DNA of 64,000 nucleotides from positions 248,336-312,335 of the forward strand of contig JAUIRK010000957.1 of assembly GCA_030549495.1 (NCBI GenBank), written 5' to 3'. Source of the DNA: Nectonema munidae (Eukaryota > Nematomorpha > Nectonematoida > Nectonematidae). Below, one piece after another: positions 37,301-47,362 of this stretch. The first letter of the stretch is position 1. Every line of letters begins with the position of its first letter. The notes under the pieces are model-generated. The model was not told the origin of the DNA. It made no database searches and saw only the letters and a list, made by a program, of their open reading frames with translations. The position numbers and the translations under genes were made by a program.

Positions 37301-40300
37301 ATGTTTTATTATTTTGACAAACAAAGCAATCTCGTATTTCACATCTTACATTATATTTAGAGAAAGAATAAAATGCTACATTTTTTTTGAAAAATGATAG
37401 AGATTTGTTTAAATCAAAAAATGAAGAGAAATTCCATAGATTAGAAACTTTATATTTGATTAAAATTTTTTGTCTCTTAGTACAGCGTGGCATTGATAAA
37501 TGGTATGGCCTTCTGGTGTTGAAAAACTATTTTCAAAATTGAAAATAAAAAAATGTTCAAAGCTGTATACAGGCACTCTACCCTACTATAATTCCACTAC
37601 GTCTCGTTAACTTCACAATTTGTCAATCATTTTTGTTATCATTTCATAAGATTAACGCCATTTTACTAACAAAAAAAATAACAACACATACTTACTTTTT
37701 TGAAATATCAAAAGTGTGAAGTAACTTTGAAATGTGTTTAATATTTATGTAGAAAACTTTCTATAAAAAAATTAATCTTATTAATATTTTTCTGCATATA
37801 ATTCTAACTTTATACTTTAAATTTTTGGGTAAGAAAATGAGAAATTTAAAAATTAATTTATAACAATATTAATTTTTAGTATTAGCTTGCATAACACATC
37901 CTCTTCCCAGTATATCCCCTCCTAAATTTCCTACTCACTAAAACCAGTATATTGAATGATACCGAATTATAGGATTTAGACTACGTATTATTCAGAGATG
38001 TTAGCACACGATATTTGTGTAGTGAGATTGCATGCGAATGTCATTTTTATTTTTATAAAAGAACACATGATAGAAATTCAAGTTGCTTACGAAGCCTTCA
38101 AAAATACTCTTCTTTATCACTCTCATTAAAACGATGACGAAAATATCATTATTTTCACAACTCTCTGGTATGTATAGTGATAATGTCACAAAAAAGGAAT
38201 TCAGAAGATGGGAAATTTTACAAATCCAAAAATTGGTGATTGTTGTTGCTATAGCTTTCTCACTGAATAGCAAAGTTTTCGCCATTTTCACGTGGAACGA
38301 TGGAAAAAGAAAGCACATTGGAATTGTTGTACTGCTTGAAAGCGAAATGGCATGGAGGGTTTAACCTCTTCTTCAAAATTTCTTCGTCTTTAGCCTTCAT
38401 AACGGGTGTGTGTATACTCTTAAGAAGTGCTTCAAAATGGGCGATAATGCAGTAAAGTCTTCTTTGTGAACGCTTTTAAGCGAGCAATAGCCTTTAGTAG
38501 TGTTAGCTTCTCATTCCTGTAAAGTAATCAATCTAGGCGAGCACTTCTGTTGACTCTTCGCTATAGAGTGCTTTCGCTGCAGTGCATTATTGCATGTGCG
38601 TGGAAGTTGGTATAGTCTTGTAGGTGAGATGTAGTTGTATTGTGCTCGCATTGAATCAAAAAGAACAGAAGCTCATAAATTCGACCATAAATAGTCTTTC
38701 ATTTTAGTTTGGGGAATATAAAAGAATGTCTTTGGGGGAACAAATATTTGAAAGTGCGGCCATCATTCCTTTTATCCTCTGAAGGCAGAGTTTACCGGCG
38801 AAACTAGTTTTGAAATATTATGCAGTTATATTTTTCAAATATTTTTAATTGGGTGTAACATCAAGAAATCATTGACCTGGCATTTAGGCCAAGGATATTT
38901 AGCCAAATGGACATTTCGTCAAGCGATATTTGGCGAAATAGACCTTTGCCTCTGTCCACCCAAAATGTACATACAATTTGAAAATTTCTGTAGACGTTGC
39001 TTTACTTTCCGTAAGTTTGAGCTTTGCTCAATACAAATCTGCTTGTAATTTTGTTTTTTCCTATTCTTTGTGATTCTGAGTGACTTATCTCTACTCGGAG
39101 TTACATTGCCAAATGTGTTGTGACACAAATGATGTGATAATTTTATCTTATAGTTATGATATGATATTGATTTTACTTTTTTTCTTGAGTTTAGTGTTTG
39201 AACAATATTATTTTATTGGTTGCAGAAGTCTTCAAAATATCAAATTGTATTTAAATTATCTGTTAAATACCTGTCCTTCAAATGTACATTCGACCAAATG
39301 TCCGAGTACCAAGAAATAATATGCAGTTTTCTTTTAAAAATTTCTGCATCCACTTAGGCGGCAATGCAAATGGAGTGTATGTGTCACACGGCCACTCGCT
39401 TTCTTCTTCCGCCCGCAATCCCGAATTTTTTTTCAATTCCAGCACAGCGCGTATCCCACGTGACTGCGTTGTTTGGTCAGGCCTTTTGATTTGGAATGAT
39501 GAGTGCCAAGCACAACATTCAACTCAAGCTCAACTGATATCGAAGTTTTCCGAAAACACTCTACAGTAACTCATACTTTCCTTTGTTTATATGCGAATTC
39601 GCATTTAATCGTAGAAAACGAAACATTTACGAACCAATTTGCGTGATCTTTTTTGTCATTTTAGTTGTTTTTTAAACATACTTATGATTATTGAATTTCT
39701 TTAAGCAAATCTTCAATTATCATCAAACAAATTTATTTTCAAGTGACAGGAATTCTCGACTCAACGAGTCTATCAAGATCATCTCACTTAAAAATAAATT
39801 TGTTTATATCTACTTTTTTTTTAATTCTTTTTATTTTAAACAAATGATCATTCAGCACTTTACAGAGTTCATGAAACAAAAATTGAGTTTTTTTGCTTTG
39901 ATTGTAAGGTTCGTGGTATCCTTTGGAAAATAAGTTCTTATTAGTTCTCCCTGAGAAGCTACACTTTTCTCCTATCATTGATTCAAAGACGAAATTTTGT
40001 GCACTGACCTAAATTTGGTCCGTGCCTTTTTGCGTTTAAGAAAGTGATGGACAACAGGATAAAGTCGGCTCAAAATACGACCTATCAATTCGTTATATTG
40101 TTGTTGTTGTTAACTGTTTTCCCCAAGTGATAATCATAGCAATAGCGGTGCCGTCATAGCTGGTTTTATGCAGTCTCAACCGAGGTATCTGTCTTGTTTC
40201 GCTCCTCTGCTTTAAAGCGTCTTACAAGTATGCAGAAGTTTGAGATAAAGTAGCAAAATATAAAACTAAATGCCAAGCCTGTCTGACTTGGAAAAATCTA

Positions 40301-43300
40301 AATACACGAGCTTATCAGAGAAATAAAATTTAAAACCGTGAATTTTCGCTGACACTTGGCTTATCAAACCACTATACTAATGAGTAGGGTAGACGTTATT
40401 TTTTTGAGTAGGGAACTTCTACCCTACTCATCAGTATAGTGGTTTGATGAGCCAAGTGTGGGCGAAAATTCACCCTTTTAAATCCTATATGCCCAATAAA
40501 TTATATTACTTTTTGAATTTTATTTTAATTTTCCTTTAATTTATGGGTCAACTTCAGCATGAGATTTACATATCAGAGAAATGTTGAAAAATATCAAAAT
40601 CCGTGAGAGTTATCTCTAACTTTAATGATTTGGCCGAATACAATTGCAAAAAGTAGCAGATTTTGCGAAGAACTTAATTTCAATGATATGCGGTTATCAT
40701 TTTCCCCATTAAAGGTTCATGATGTTTGCATTTAACAGAGGGGTCAATCCACATAACTTTTACAAGTCATTACAAATCTATATTTGAGATGCTTTATTTT
40801 TAATCAAATTTTTGTCTCAAAATTGACTGCTCTAAAACTTTGCTTTATAGAAAAGAGTGTGTTTATATCTTTACTCAAACGAGATGAGGTAACTTTCAAC
40901 ACTCCAATACTTCGTTATTACGCACCTGTAACGTAGAGATCATTAAAAATCGTTTTCCCATCCCTTTTGAATATCAATTATCTTTAGCCCATTGTCTCTC
41001 TTCATTGTCTTTCTTTATTAAATCAAATCAAAGAGGGAAAAAACTTTTTTTAAAAAAGGAACACATTTTTTTGGCCATTTAATACATGCTAAAGGAAATA
41101 AAGATCACATTTCATGATGTAGTCGGTTGCAGTGGAAAAATTGAGTAAAAAAGGCCAATATACATAATCTCGTATATCACACGTTTTAGACAGAATTATG
41201 GCATGTGGCCGAAAGCTCTGACCATGGAGTTGGTCTGCTTTGACGTTTGGCCGATTCAAAATGCGCTCAGACAGTCCCTCAAACACGTTCTCGTGATGGG
41301 CAGCGAAAGACTCGACCCGTCCCTACGATCCATGATGCTTGCAATCACTTTGTTGAAGAAGGTATGCCTTTGTCATCATATGTACGATGGGTTGTTTTCC
41401 TCTCTGAATTCTGCTTCCTAAATACTATCTCTCGTGGGAATAAGGTTGTCTAGATTCCTTTGAATCCACTTTCAAGAGCCACAGCTTAAAACCCGCGTTT
41501 TTTTGTGAGTACTTAAAAATTTATCAAAGCCCAAACTCAAACGAAAAAACTTATGTTTACTAATTTTTAAACATATTCCCAGCTGTTTGTAAGAAAGCTA
41601 TGGACTAAGTGTGTGTTTTTTTTGCGTATAGCAGCGCTTTTCTTAGTTGCCTACAACCATATCAGAGTTTGGAAGTTGTCTATTTTTCCAGATGATTATT
41701 AATGCGTATTACAAAGCAAAGCTTCTGTTTTTTCCATATGAACTTATTTAAACACGCTATTCCACATAATAATTGACACGGTACACAAACATGCATATCA
41801 ATAATAGAGACGAATTCAGGGGGAACATTTGGCCGATAATCCTCCTTCTTTTATATTGTTTGCCTTCCAGTTTATTTCAAAGAATTATTTTTTTTGAATT
41901 TCAGTGTAATACGAATTTCATTTTAAAATCTACCTCTCCTCCTTAAATTATTTTCGAATACGGTATTACATATGGTTCAGAGTTTGGGCATGGTGTGTTT
42001 ATACCTATGTGTATTCAGGAGTGGGCAAATGCTGCTCTTAGAGCCTCCCCATGCTCTTTTTTTATCAAATCATTTTACATCATAAAGCTTTATGAATCTT
42101 GATATTTTTTGAGTATCACTAAAAAATATTTTGGATGTTGTATCTTCTTCTATGTATAAGACATTGAATATTTTAATGAAAAATTGACATTACAGCAATG
42201 AACCTAAATTTGAGTAATTGTATTGACATTGTGTAGTTTGGTTCCAACCGCGTGACTCTTAACAATACCCTAAAAGGTCATGAAACTTGTTTTTTGCTTG
42301 ATTACTACTCAAGTTTAAACTTTTGGCGTCTTAATGAAGTGCATGCCTTTACCCATGGAAAGAAGGCTGATGAAGATGTCTATTGTTGATTTAGTTTGGA
42401 GTCATATGTCTGCCCGCAAATTCCTCTTCAGTGAAGATTTTGATTGTTTTGGGCGGTGTTGACAACAATAGAGAAGTTTTTGTCTACATCCCTTACCACC
42501 AATCAAATCTCCTAAGCGAGTACGTGCGTTTGAAACAAACAAACTTCGTCATTGATCGGCATTCTCCTTCCTCACGCGTCTCCAATTTCGCTCAGTTTTT
42601 CCCTGATCAACACCAACTCGACACTCACAACTCTCAACAACTCTTCCAACATTACTACTTCACAAGTCCCTACATCTCCAATCCAGTAATTATTCTTCCC
42701 TAAATTCAAATTGTTTTTCCTGTAATTTGTTTGTATCATTTATTATGCTTTTATGGCTTAGCTTGCTAGCGACCACATAGACAAGTGTCCAGAATTATCA
42801 ATATGTCAAATTTCGGAGAGAGGAGAAAGACTTTTTTGAGGGGACATTTAAGAATCAACAGCATTTTTGCATATTTATTTATCTTCATGGTGTAAAATAA
42901 ATTTTGCAAAAAGGACAATTTTCACGTGATATGACATTTACCGTAGTTTGGTTCTCTGCCTAAAGCTTAGTCCAATTTTACAGACATCCTTTCAAGGAAC
43001 TTGCCCAGGTAGAGGTTTCGAAGGAGGCAGTATCAGAAAAGAAGAAATGTTTCTCTGACCCGTAAAACTGAAATACGGAGTTGGAATGTTAATTTAGTTG
43101 TATATCATTTTATTGTTTATTCATAGCGAGAATCTGATGAGAACAGTGTTTCTTGGCTCTAATTTACCATTTTTCAATTCCGTAGATTCGATTCGAAGTC
43201 AGAATTTTATAATTACTTTGGGTTGGAGTCGCATTTTTGTAAGTACTTGTGGTTGGGTTTGGGGGGTTTTCCTTTACTCTAAAACCTCCTTTTTTGGGGG

Positions 43301-46300
43301 GGGGGTTTTAAATTTATATCTTTCAGTGTTATAATTTTGGATATGTTTTTTTATGAAATGTGTTTTTTTTATACTAAAATCTATATTTTTTTTTAAAATA
43401 AAAAAAAAAAAAAAAAAAATTTTTTAAAAAAAATTTTTAATTAAAAAATAATAAAAATTAATTTAAGAGGGGGGGGGGGGTTTTTTTGGGGGGGTGTGGG
43501 GGGGGGGGGGGCAAGGAATTTTCTTAAATGATTTTACCTGATAAAAATTTTGTAATTAATGTATTCATTTTTTTATATATCCATCTATATATGTTTGCAA
43601 TTTAGCCAATCAGATTGCGTTATACGCTTTCAAAAAAATTCTTGCATTAATTATATTATTAGCTAAGTACATAAAATACATGATGTATTCACTAGAGCTT
43701 CTGATTTCTCGATAAAATTTAATTCTCGAGAAACGAGAAAAAAAAATATATGATTCTCGAGAAGTTAAAAAATATTTTACGAAAAAATATTAATTTTGTT
43801 TTATTAGTAAAATGACTTTTTAAAAAAACAAGAGCATTTAAAGAATCGTTTTTCAAACTCAATCGTTTTGGAGATAAAATTCCTCCGCATTGACAAGAAG
43901 TTGGTGGGATGCATAAAAGAGAATTTTTTAACAATTGCATCGATTCTGATAAATCAAAATTTTTGTTTTCTTTGAACATCTGTAGTTCTTCTATTGTACT
44001 AACTTTTTCTTCTTTTTTTATCATACATGAATTCTTTAATTTCTTTATTTAAACTTTGAGTTAGAGATTCTTCTTCAAACTCATCAACAGATTCTCGACT
44101 TGAATTTGGCTTTCTTGTATAACAGTCCCATGCTCCGAATAATGAGAAAAAAATTTATCAAAAATATTTTTTGCACATTCTAAAATTTCTTCAAAATTTG
44201 AATATTCAAAAGTTGATTGCGCATTACACATAATTATTTATTTTTTATTAATATTTATTCAAAATTTAACATGTTTTCTGTAATAAAAAAATTATAAAAT
44301 TCTCGAGACAGAAGCTTTAGTATTCACTCAATATTGAGTGTGAGTACGGCCGAAGCACTTCACAGATGAAATTTGGTATGATTAAAAATCTTAATGTTGC
44401 GATTGTAAAGGAGGAAAAGATAATAAAGGTGCCGTGGGATGTTTTCATTAAAAAGGCACAATTGCACCGCTTGTATCGAACTATGAAGAAAGTAGGCTTG
44501 ATGCGGGATCGAACCCAAGACCTTAAGTAATGACTGTCGCGCTAGAATGAGCCTTATTTTCGCATGATGAAATTTCCTCCTACTGTCTTTCATAACTTGT
44601 TTGATTTAATCCCTACTAGATGGTATAATTAATTAGCCAAAATATACTGTAAATTAACGCTACGTGAAGTAATCATTAAGTTTAAAATTATTATTTGATT
44701 TTCCCATCCTTGAAAGCTTCTATTTTTTTTCTTTCTTGAAAGCTTCTACTTCTACTAAAGAAGGCTTCTACTCAATGCGCTTACAAAAATTCAATTTTTT
44801 GAATTACTTCCATATTGAGATTTTTGTCGAGCTTTTATTAAACTAAATTTTTACTTTTTGTGCTTTCAACCAGCTTTTTAAAATTGCCTTTTTCTTGTTT
44901 AGACTCCGCCCACTCTTTCCAATTTTGAGGCGGGAGCATCTCGCATCCGTTATCATCAAAATCAAACATTTTACAGCGAAGAACCTCCCATATCTTCCGT
45001 AATCATTTTTGAATATCTTTTAATCCTCACATTTCAAGTCTTATCCTTTATCATTGTTAATAAAACTTTTCAAGTTTTTCTAATAAAACTCAGAATTTTG
45101 AATACCTTTCAGAAAATCTAGGGTATTTCCAGGCAAACCTGAGTTGTCTTTTTTTCATAAGAAGGTTGGAAAAACTTTATGAAATATCTCATTTAATGAA
45201 AAACAATCCAAATTTATTATATATATATATGCCTGAACGCAATTTTTTTATTAAAAAAAACTCATTGCATAATTTTTAAGAAAAATAGAAAATGTTGTCT
45301 TTTATTAAAAAATTGATTAGCTTTCACAAGTTTTGTAACTTTTTCAGTAGAACGCCTATTGCCTGTGTTTCGCCATATGTGAGCATATTATATATAGAGA
45401 TTTTTAAATTTTTGTAGAATTTTAAAACCATTAAAATATAAAGATATAATGTTAAACAATTTTTTGAAAAAAGCTTGCTTTTTGTTTACGATTTGGCTTT
45501 TTCTCGGTTGGGATAAATTCCAAACGTTCATCATAGTTGGCAATAGCCTTTAGTTAGATTTGAGGAGTTTGTTTGAGCATTTAAGATGAATTCAGTGTGT
45601 GGATATATGGTTGGTTACATTTAATGCTGCATTTTTTGTATATATATTTGTTGCAAATTGATCAGATAAATTCCTCCCCCCCCCTCCAAGAATTAGCCAG
45701 GCTAGAAAGGGAGCAGGATGAAAGTCTATCTCAACCAAAAATAAACGGCTGTTGTCGCCGAACGAAGGAATTATTGTCGAGATTTGCATCTTCAGAATGT
45801 AGATGTCGTTCCGACCACATGAAGGCCTCGAATTTTAGAACTCGCATACAGGGTGGATTTGGTTTTCTCAATAAGAGGTGTAATTTTTCTAAAATGTGGA
45901 GCTGATATGCCTCAATAGCTGAAACCGATTTTTCACAGTGTTCTGTTAGTGTTGATGATCTAATACTGAGATCCTAAAAAATGAAACATTATGGAGTAAA
46001 AAATCATCAAAATCTTCCACCCTTTTTTCCAACTTTGATTTGAATTCCTATTTCCATTTACATTCAATAAATTCTTCCTGAAATTTTTCTTCTGCAGATT
46101 CCATATTACAAGAAAAAAGGATTCCCCGCCCATTATTCTGTTTAGAGCTCAAACGAATCCTCAATCCTGAAGAATAAGTCATCTCTCATTTGAGATTTAT
46201 GATTAGAAAAAATTTTGCTTTGATTAAAATTCTGAATTTATTCTTATGCAAAAGTAAGTTTTTGGAAAATATTTTCAAAAAAATGTCCACCTGAATTCCA

Positions 46301-46587
46301 TTTTCGCACAAAAGTGGGCGATTCTGATATAAGAGAGGCTACAATTTCTAACTAGAAGATTATATTCTTTAATTTTCCTGTCTTTGATTAAGAAAGCATT
46401 TAAATCTTTTTAGATTCACAAAAATATGGGAGAAGAAAGTGCTGATCCCATCAATCTTAAATTTCCTTCGATCCAAGATGTCAAGAATATCAATCATTCA
46501 TCATCTCCTGCCGCTCCTCCTTTCATCGATCAATCAAATGACTCCTTCGTCAGCCACATGGGAAATCATCTCAGCGATTTCATTTAA
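28359..46587 (+). CDS. Seven-exon gene, 401-residue protein of unknown family
   Basis: The exon chain is inferred from splice signals and phase: 28359-28724, 29595-29703, 34795-34834, 41190-41361, 42437-42685, 44903-44998 and 46414-46587. All junction phases agree (0, 1, 2, 0, 0, 0) and the total is 401 codons plus TAA. Exon 1 is GC-rich and encodes a Ser/Pro start (MSSPLLNPSTQSSPSYSPSG). A basic, polar helical stretch follows at about residues 35-95 (ARRSRFEERFQQYRSRHKR, KSENQRMDAENTRIYQLHL). Exon 2 has VPDFLEEFIP and exon 3 DWSSFFPG, acidic/aromatic motifs like short binding segments. Exons 4-5 look like a folded helical region (FDVWPIQNALRQSLKHVLV, LRSMMLAITLLKK). Exons 6-7 are Ser/Pro-rich and end in SDFI. 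There is no signal peptide or membrane segment, so it is probably cytosolic or nuclear. The exon 5 acceptor (CTTCAGTGAAG) is the weakest choice. I cannot name the family. Confidence 0.7.
29110..29345 (+). repeat. Dispersed repeat family C, copy 1
   Basis: Same-strand similarity to 40740-41035. Shared blocks are TTTATTTTTA, TTGACT(A/G)CTCTAAAA, CT(C/T)(C/A)AATACTTCGTT, AGAGAT and a closing CCCATTTTTA...ATCAAATCAAA. It is diverged and non-coding. Both copies lie within introns of the 28.4-kb gene (before exon 2 and before exon 4). Confidence 0.5.
29595..29749 (+). CDS. Possible alternative last exon at exon 2
   Basis: If the weak donor at 29704 (T|GTATCT) is skipped, the exon 2 frame stays open through CISFLKYLINKTRVITS to a TAA at about 29754. 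AATAAATAAAA lies in the reading frame near 29727, which could serve as a polyadenylation signal. That would give a short isoform of about 174 residues containing only the N-terminal region. This is inference; the full-length chain is preferred because all downstream phases agree. Confidence 0.25.
29760..32460. other. Intron 2 sequence, no gene seen
   Basis: AT-rich intronic DNA. A minus-strand frame at 30374-30165 reads SDLSSHDCRSLEEMEADFR and then MPAVCCGWEKRQIG, which looks like the tail of a degraded transposase, but I cannot assign a family. The rest is featureless. Confidence 0.4.
32471..33699 (+). mobile_element. Tc1/mariner element, decayed, with a nested MITE
   Basis: The terminal repeats are TAGCGCCGTGCAAAAGTTTT on the left and the inverse of CAGTGCCGTACAAAAGTTTT on the right, extending through CGGCCAC. 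TA dinucleotides flank both ends (32469-32470 and 33700-33701). A transposase relic on the plus strand starts MAEMSLELRPKVVSLLV, a Tc1-type helix-turn-helix. After an interruption it resumes with FMDETK and RPKGMKYNERYCEN, the region around the second catalytic Asp. The end of the DDE domain is missing. Without the 437-bp MITE and its extra duplication the element is about 784 bp, roughly half of an intact 1.6-kb Tc1. Confidence 0.88.
33066..33502. mobile_element. hAT-type MITE nested in the Tc1/mariner element
   Basis: It starts CAGGCTTCGCCAACC and ends with the inverse of CAGAGGTCGGCAAGC. The flanking 8-mers GTATATAG (33058-33065) and GTATATCG (33503-33510) match at 7 of 8, the hAT signature. 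The 437-bp interior is non-coding. It interrupts the Tc1 transposase relic and is therefore younger than the Tc1 insertion. Confidence 0.85.
34925..35075 (+). repeat. tRNA-derived SINE, copy 4 (diverged)
   Basis: GGGGCGTGAGTAAGGT at the 5' end, then GGTTCGATCCA (degenerate B box), ATCAAGCCTTCTTTGC and AAATGCGCTTTATCCACC. This is the most diverged of the six copies. It sits in intron 3 of the 28.4-kb gene, 90 bases after exon 3. Confidence 0.75.
36040..36450 (+). mobile_element. RTE-type LINE fragment, reverse-transcriptase C-terminal part
   Basis: The frame at 36043-36363 reads HKRCSGVRGALLKVKNFVC, the zinc-finger-like insertion typical of one RTE subgroup. It continues with EFRYLEYVL and VVKSVTSRIRLAWKKFNDI, then after a frame break KLKGRL and VMSYGCECWAMKK. 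This order matches the region downstream of the RT active site in RTE elements (family knowledge). It is truncated at both ends and lies in intron 3 of the 28.4-kb gene. Confidence 0.8.
36460..38860. other. Intron 3 sequence, no gene seen
   Basis: Long open frames overlap on both strands at 38000-38364, and 38400-38660 is richer in G+C. The minus strand there has EALLKSIHTPVMKAKDEEI-like text. This may be an old element, but no motif identifies it. Confidence 0.35.
38870..39310. mobile_element. Probable MITE with repeated GCCAAATG motifs
   Basis: The left part has TTAGGCCAAGGATATTTAGC, AGCCAAATGGACATTTCG and ATTTGGCGAAATAGACC. The right part has TACATTCGACCAAATGTCC. Such short inverted and direct motifs built around (G/A)CCAAATGTCC are typical of a MITE. 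Exact ends and target duplication could not be fixed. Confidence 0.4.
40338..40473. repeat. Near-perfect inverted repeat, two 55-bp arms, 26-bp loop
   Basis: Arm 1 (40338-40392) runs from GTGAATTTTCGC to GAGTAGGGTAG. Arm 2 (40419-40473) is its inverse with 51 of 55 bases identical and no gaps. Three of the four differences are transitions. A transcript of either strand would fold into a hairpin of about 55 pairs. It lies in intron 3 of the 28.4-kb gene, about 0.7 kb before exon 4. It could be a foldback transposon remnant, a source of small RNAs, or a recent inverted duplication. Confidence 0.9.
40740..41035 (+). repeat. Dispersed repeat family C, copy 2
   Basis: Counterpart of 29110-29345 (see that entry), in the same orientation. 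It carries AATACTTCGTT near 40908 and ATTAAATCAAATCAAAG at the 3' side. It ends about 150 bases before exon 4. Confidence 0.5.
42017..42080 (+). mobile_element. hAT-like terminus
   Basis: CAGGAGTGGGCAAATGCTGC followed by GAGCCTCCCCATGCTC resembles the CAGGGGTGGGCAAAC start of hAT MITEs. The other end was not found. It lies in intron 4 of the 28.4-kb gene. Confidence 0.4.
43250..43515. repeat. Low-complexity block with long G, A and T runs
   Basis: G runs of 8-14 bases (near 43308, 43470 and 43495) alternate with A runs up to 19 and T runs of 6-8. The pattern is unlike the neighbouring intron and resembles the low-confidence consensus of a poorly resolved repeat. Confidence 0.6.
43693..44319 (-). 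mobile_element. Internally deleted hAT element, 627 bp, perfect 8-bp duplication
   Basis: The left end is TAGAGCTTCTGATTTC and the right end the inverse of TAAAGCTTCTGTCTCG. GTATTCAC flanks both sides (43685-43692 and 44320-44327) without mismatch. The minus strand keeps only the C-terminal part of an Ac-type transposase. It shows FEEILECAKNIFDKFFSHY near 44190, then LLCIPPTS, and LNALVFLKSHF near 43815, which together form the hAT dimerisation region. The N-terminal two-thirds is absent. Intron 5 of the 28.4-kb gene. Confidence 0.88.
44427..44530 (-). repeat. tRNA-derived SINE, copy 5 (5'-truncated)
   Basis: Reverse orientation, from AGGTGCCGTGGGATG through GGGATCGAACCCAAG. It stops at about 44530, so the SINE head (CGTGAGTAAGG) is missing. 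It lies about 100 bases from the hAT copy that ends at 44319. Confidence 0.75.
45655..45905 (+). CDS. Exon-like block, unplaced
   Basis: After GATCAG at about 45660 the plus frame reads LQELARLEREQDESLSQPK, then CRRTKELLSRFASSECRC and FRTRIQGGFGF, stopping at 45903. It is markedly less AT-rich than the intron around it. Its start would join exon 6 of the 28.4-kb gene in phase, but its donor candidates (CAGG|GTGGAT, AAGAG|GTGTAA) do not keep exon 7 in its protein-like frame. It may be an alternative exon, an exon from another gene, or a transposon remnant. The leading C-run and TTAGCCAGGCTA resemble a hAT terminus. Confidence 0.35.
45990..46330 (+). repeat. Dispersed repeat family A, copy 2
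   Basis: Counterpart of 800-1170 (see that entry), same orientation, with GATTTGAATTCCTATTTCC near the start and CCTGAATTCCATTTTCG near the end. It lies in intron 6 of the 28.4-kb gene, ending 85 bases before exon 7. Confidence 0.6.
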
Positions 46588-46714
46588 CTCCACACATATC
46601 TCTTTCATCCATTCCAATGCACAATTCCTTGACAGCGCACAGCAAGATCTATTCCTTATATTTATTTACAATGAGTGCAATATATTCATAGCATATTTGT
46701 ATGCATTTCAAGTG

Positions 46715-46722
46715 AAATAAAA
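46715..46722 (+). terminator. Polyadenylation signal of the 28.4-kb gene
   Basis: GTGAAATAAAATTT provides AATAAA about 130 bases after the TAA at 46587. Confidence 0.5.
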
Positions 46723-46729
46723 TTTAATA

Positions 46730-47290
46730 GGCTTAATTTTTTGTATTCGATTAAACTCTTCTTCAGTGAACTATTTGCAATTTTTAGTAAACGCAAAACT
46801 AAATTTCAAATGTGCAGGTCTTTTGGAAATTTTCAAAACAAAGCTTTTCATTTATTATTGTATATGTTTAAAATTGTTAAAGTTATATAAACATTTGAAG
46901 TCTTTAAAAAATTTTGAATGAAAACTGAAACACTAAATTTTTATTTGTATTCACGATTTCAGTTTATCAAGGTCTTTTCATACATGTTTAAGTGTATTAC
47001 GGATTTAAAATCATGGACGATATTCAGAATAAACAGGTATGAAACCAGACCGATGTTTATTACCGGATGATTCAGGTATCGGATTTACTGCACTACATTT
47101 AAAAATGAATACATCATAATTAAGTAAATCTTATAATTATTAAATTCAAATTAAGATTTCAATTATTATTTTATATAAAGATTATTTATAAATTTTGATA
47201 TTACTAATTTTATTCTATTCAAAGGCATGCAATATACTTAAGATGAAAAATTAATATGATCATTACGGGTTAAGAAGCGCCGGATTCATC
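46730..47290. other. Short tail-to-tail intergenic region
   Basis: AT-rich spacer between the 3' ends of the 401-residue gene (plus) and ZC3HC1 (minus). Nothing else seen. Confidence 0.5.
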
Positions 47291-47296
47291 TAGAAA

Positions 47297-47303
47297 ATTT
47301 ATT
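47297..47303 (-). terminator. Polyadenylation signal of ZC3HC1
   Basis: On the minus strand, TTTTTTAATAAATTTTC carries AATAAA about 65 bases after the stop codon at 47363. Confidence 0.55.
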
Positions 47304-47362
47304 AAAAAATTAAAATTATATTAAAATTGTTTCAAGACTTCTTCCTCAAAACTTGTTCAAAC

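Noticed and set aside
38000-38364. Gene on either strand (93 and 105 codons)
   Set aside because: Overlapping frames on both strands with no splice support and no family; they could be part of an old element.
39282-39569. Exon between exons 3 and 4 of the 401-residue gene
   Set aside because: Exons 3 and 4 already join in phase. The block has no donor that fits, and the part that is richer in G+C could be regulatory. It contains CCACGTGAC but nothing decisive.
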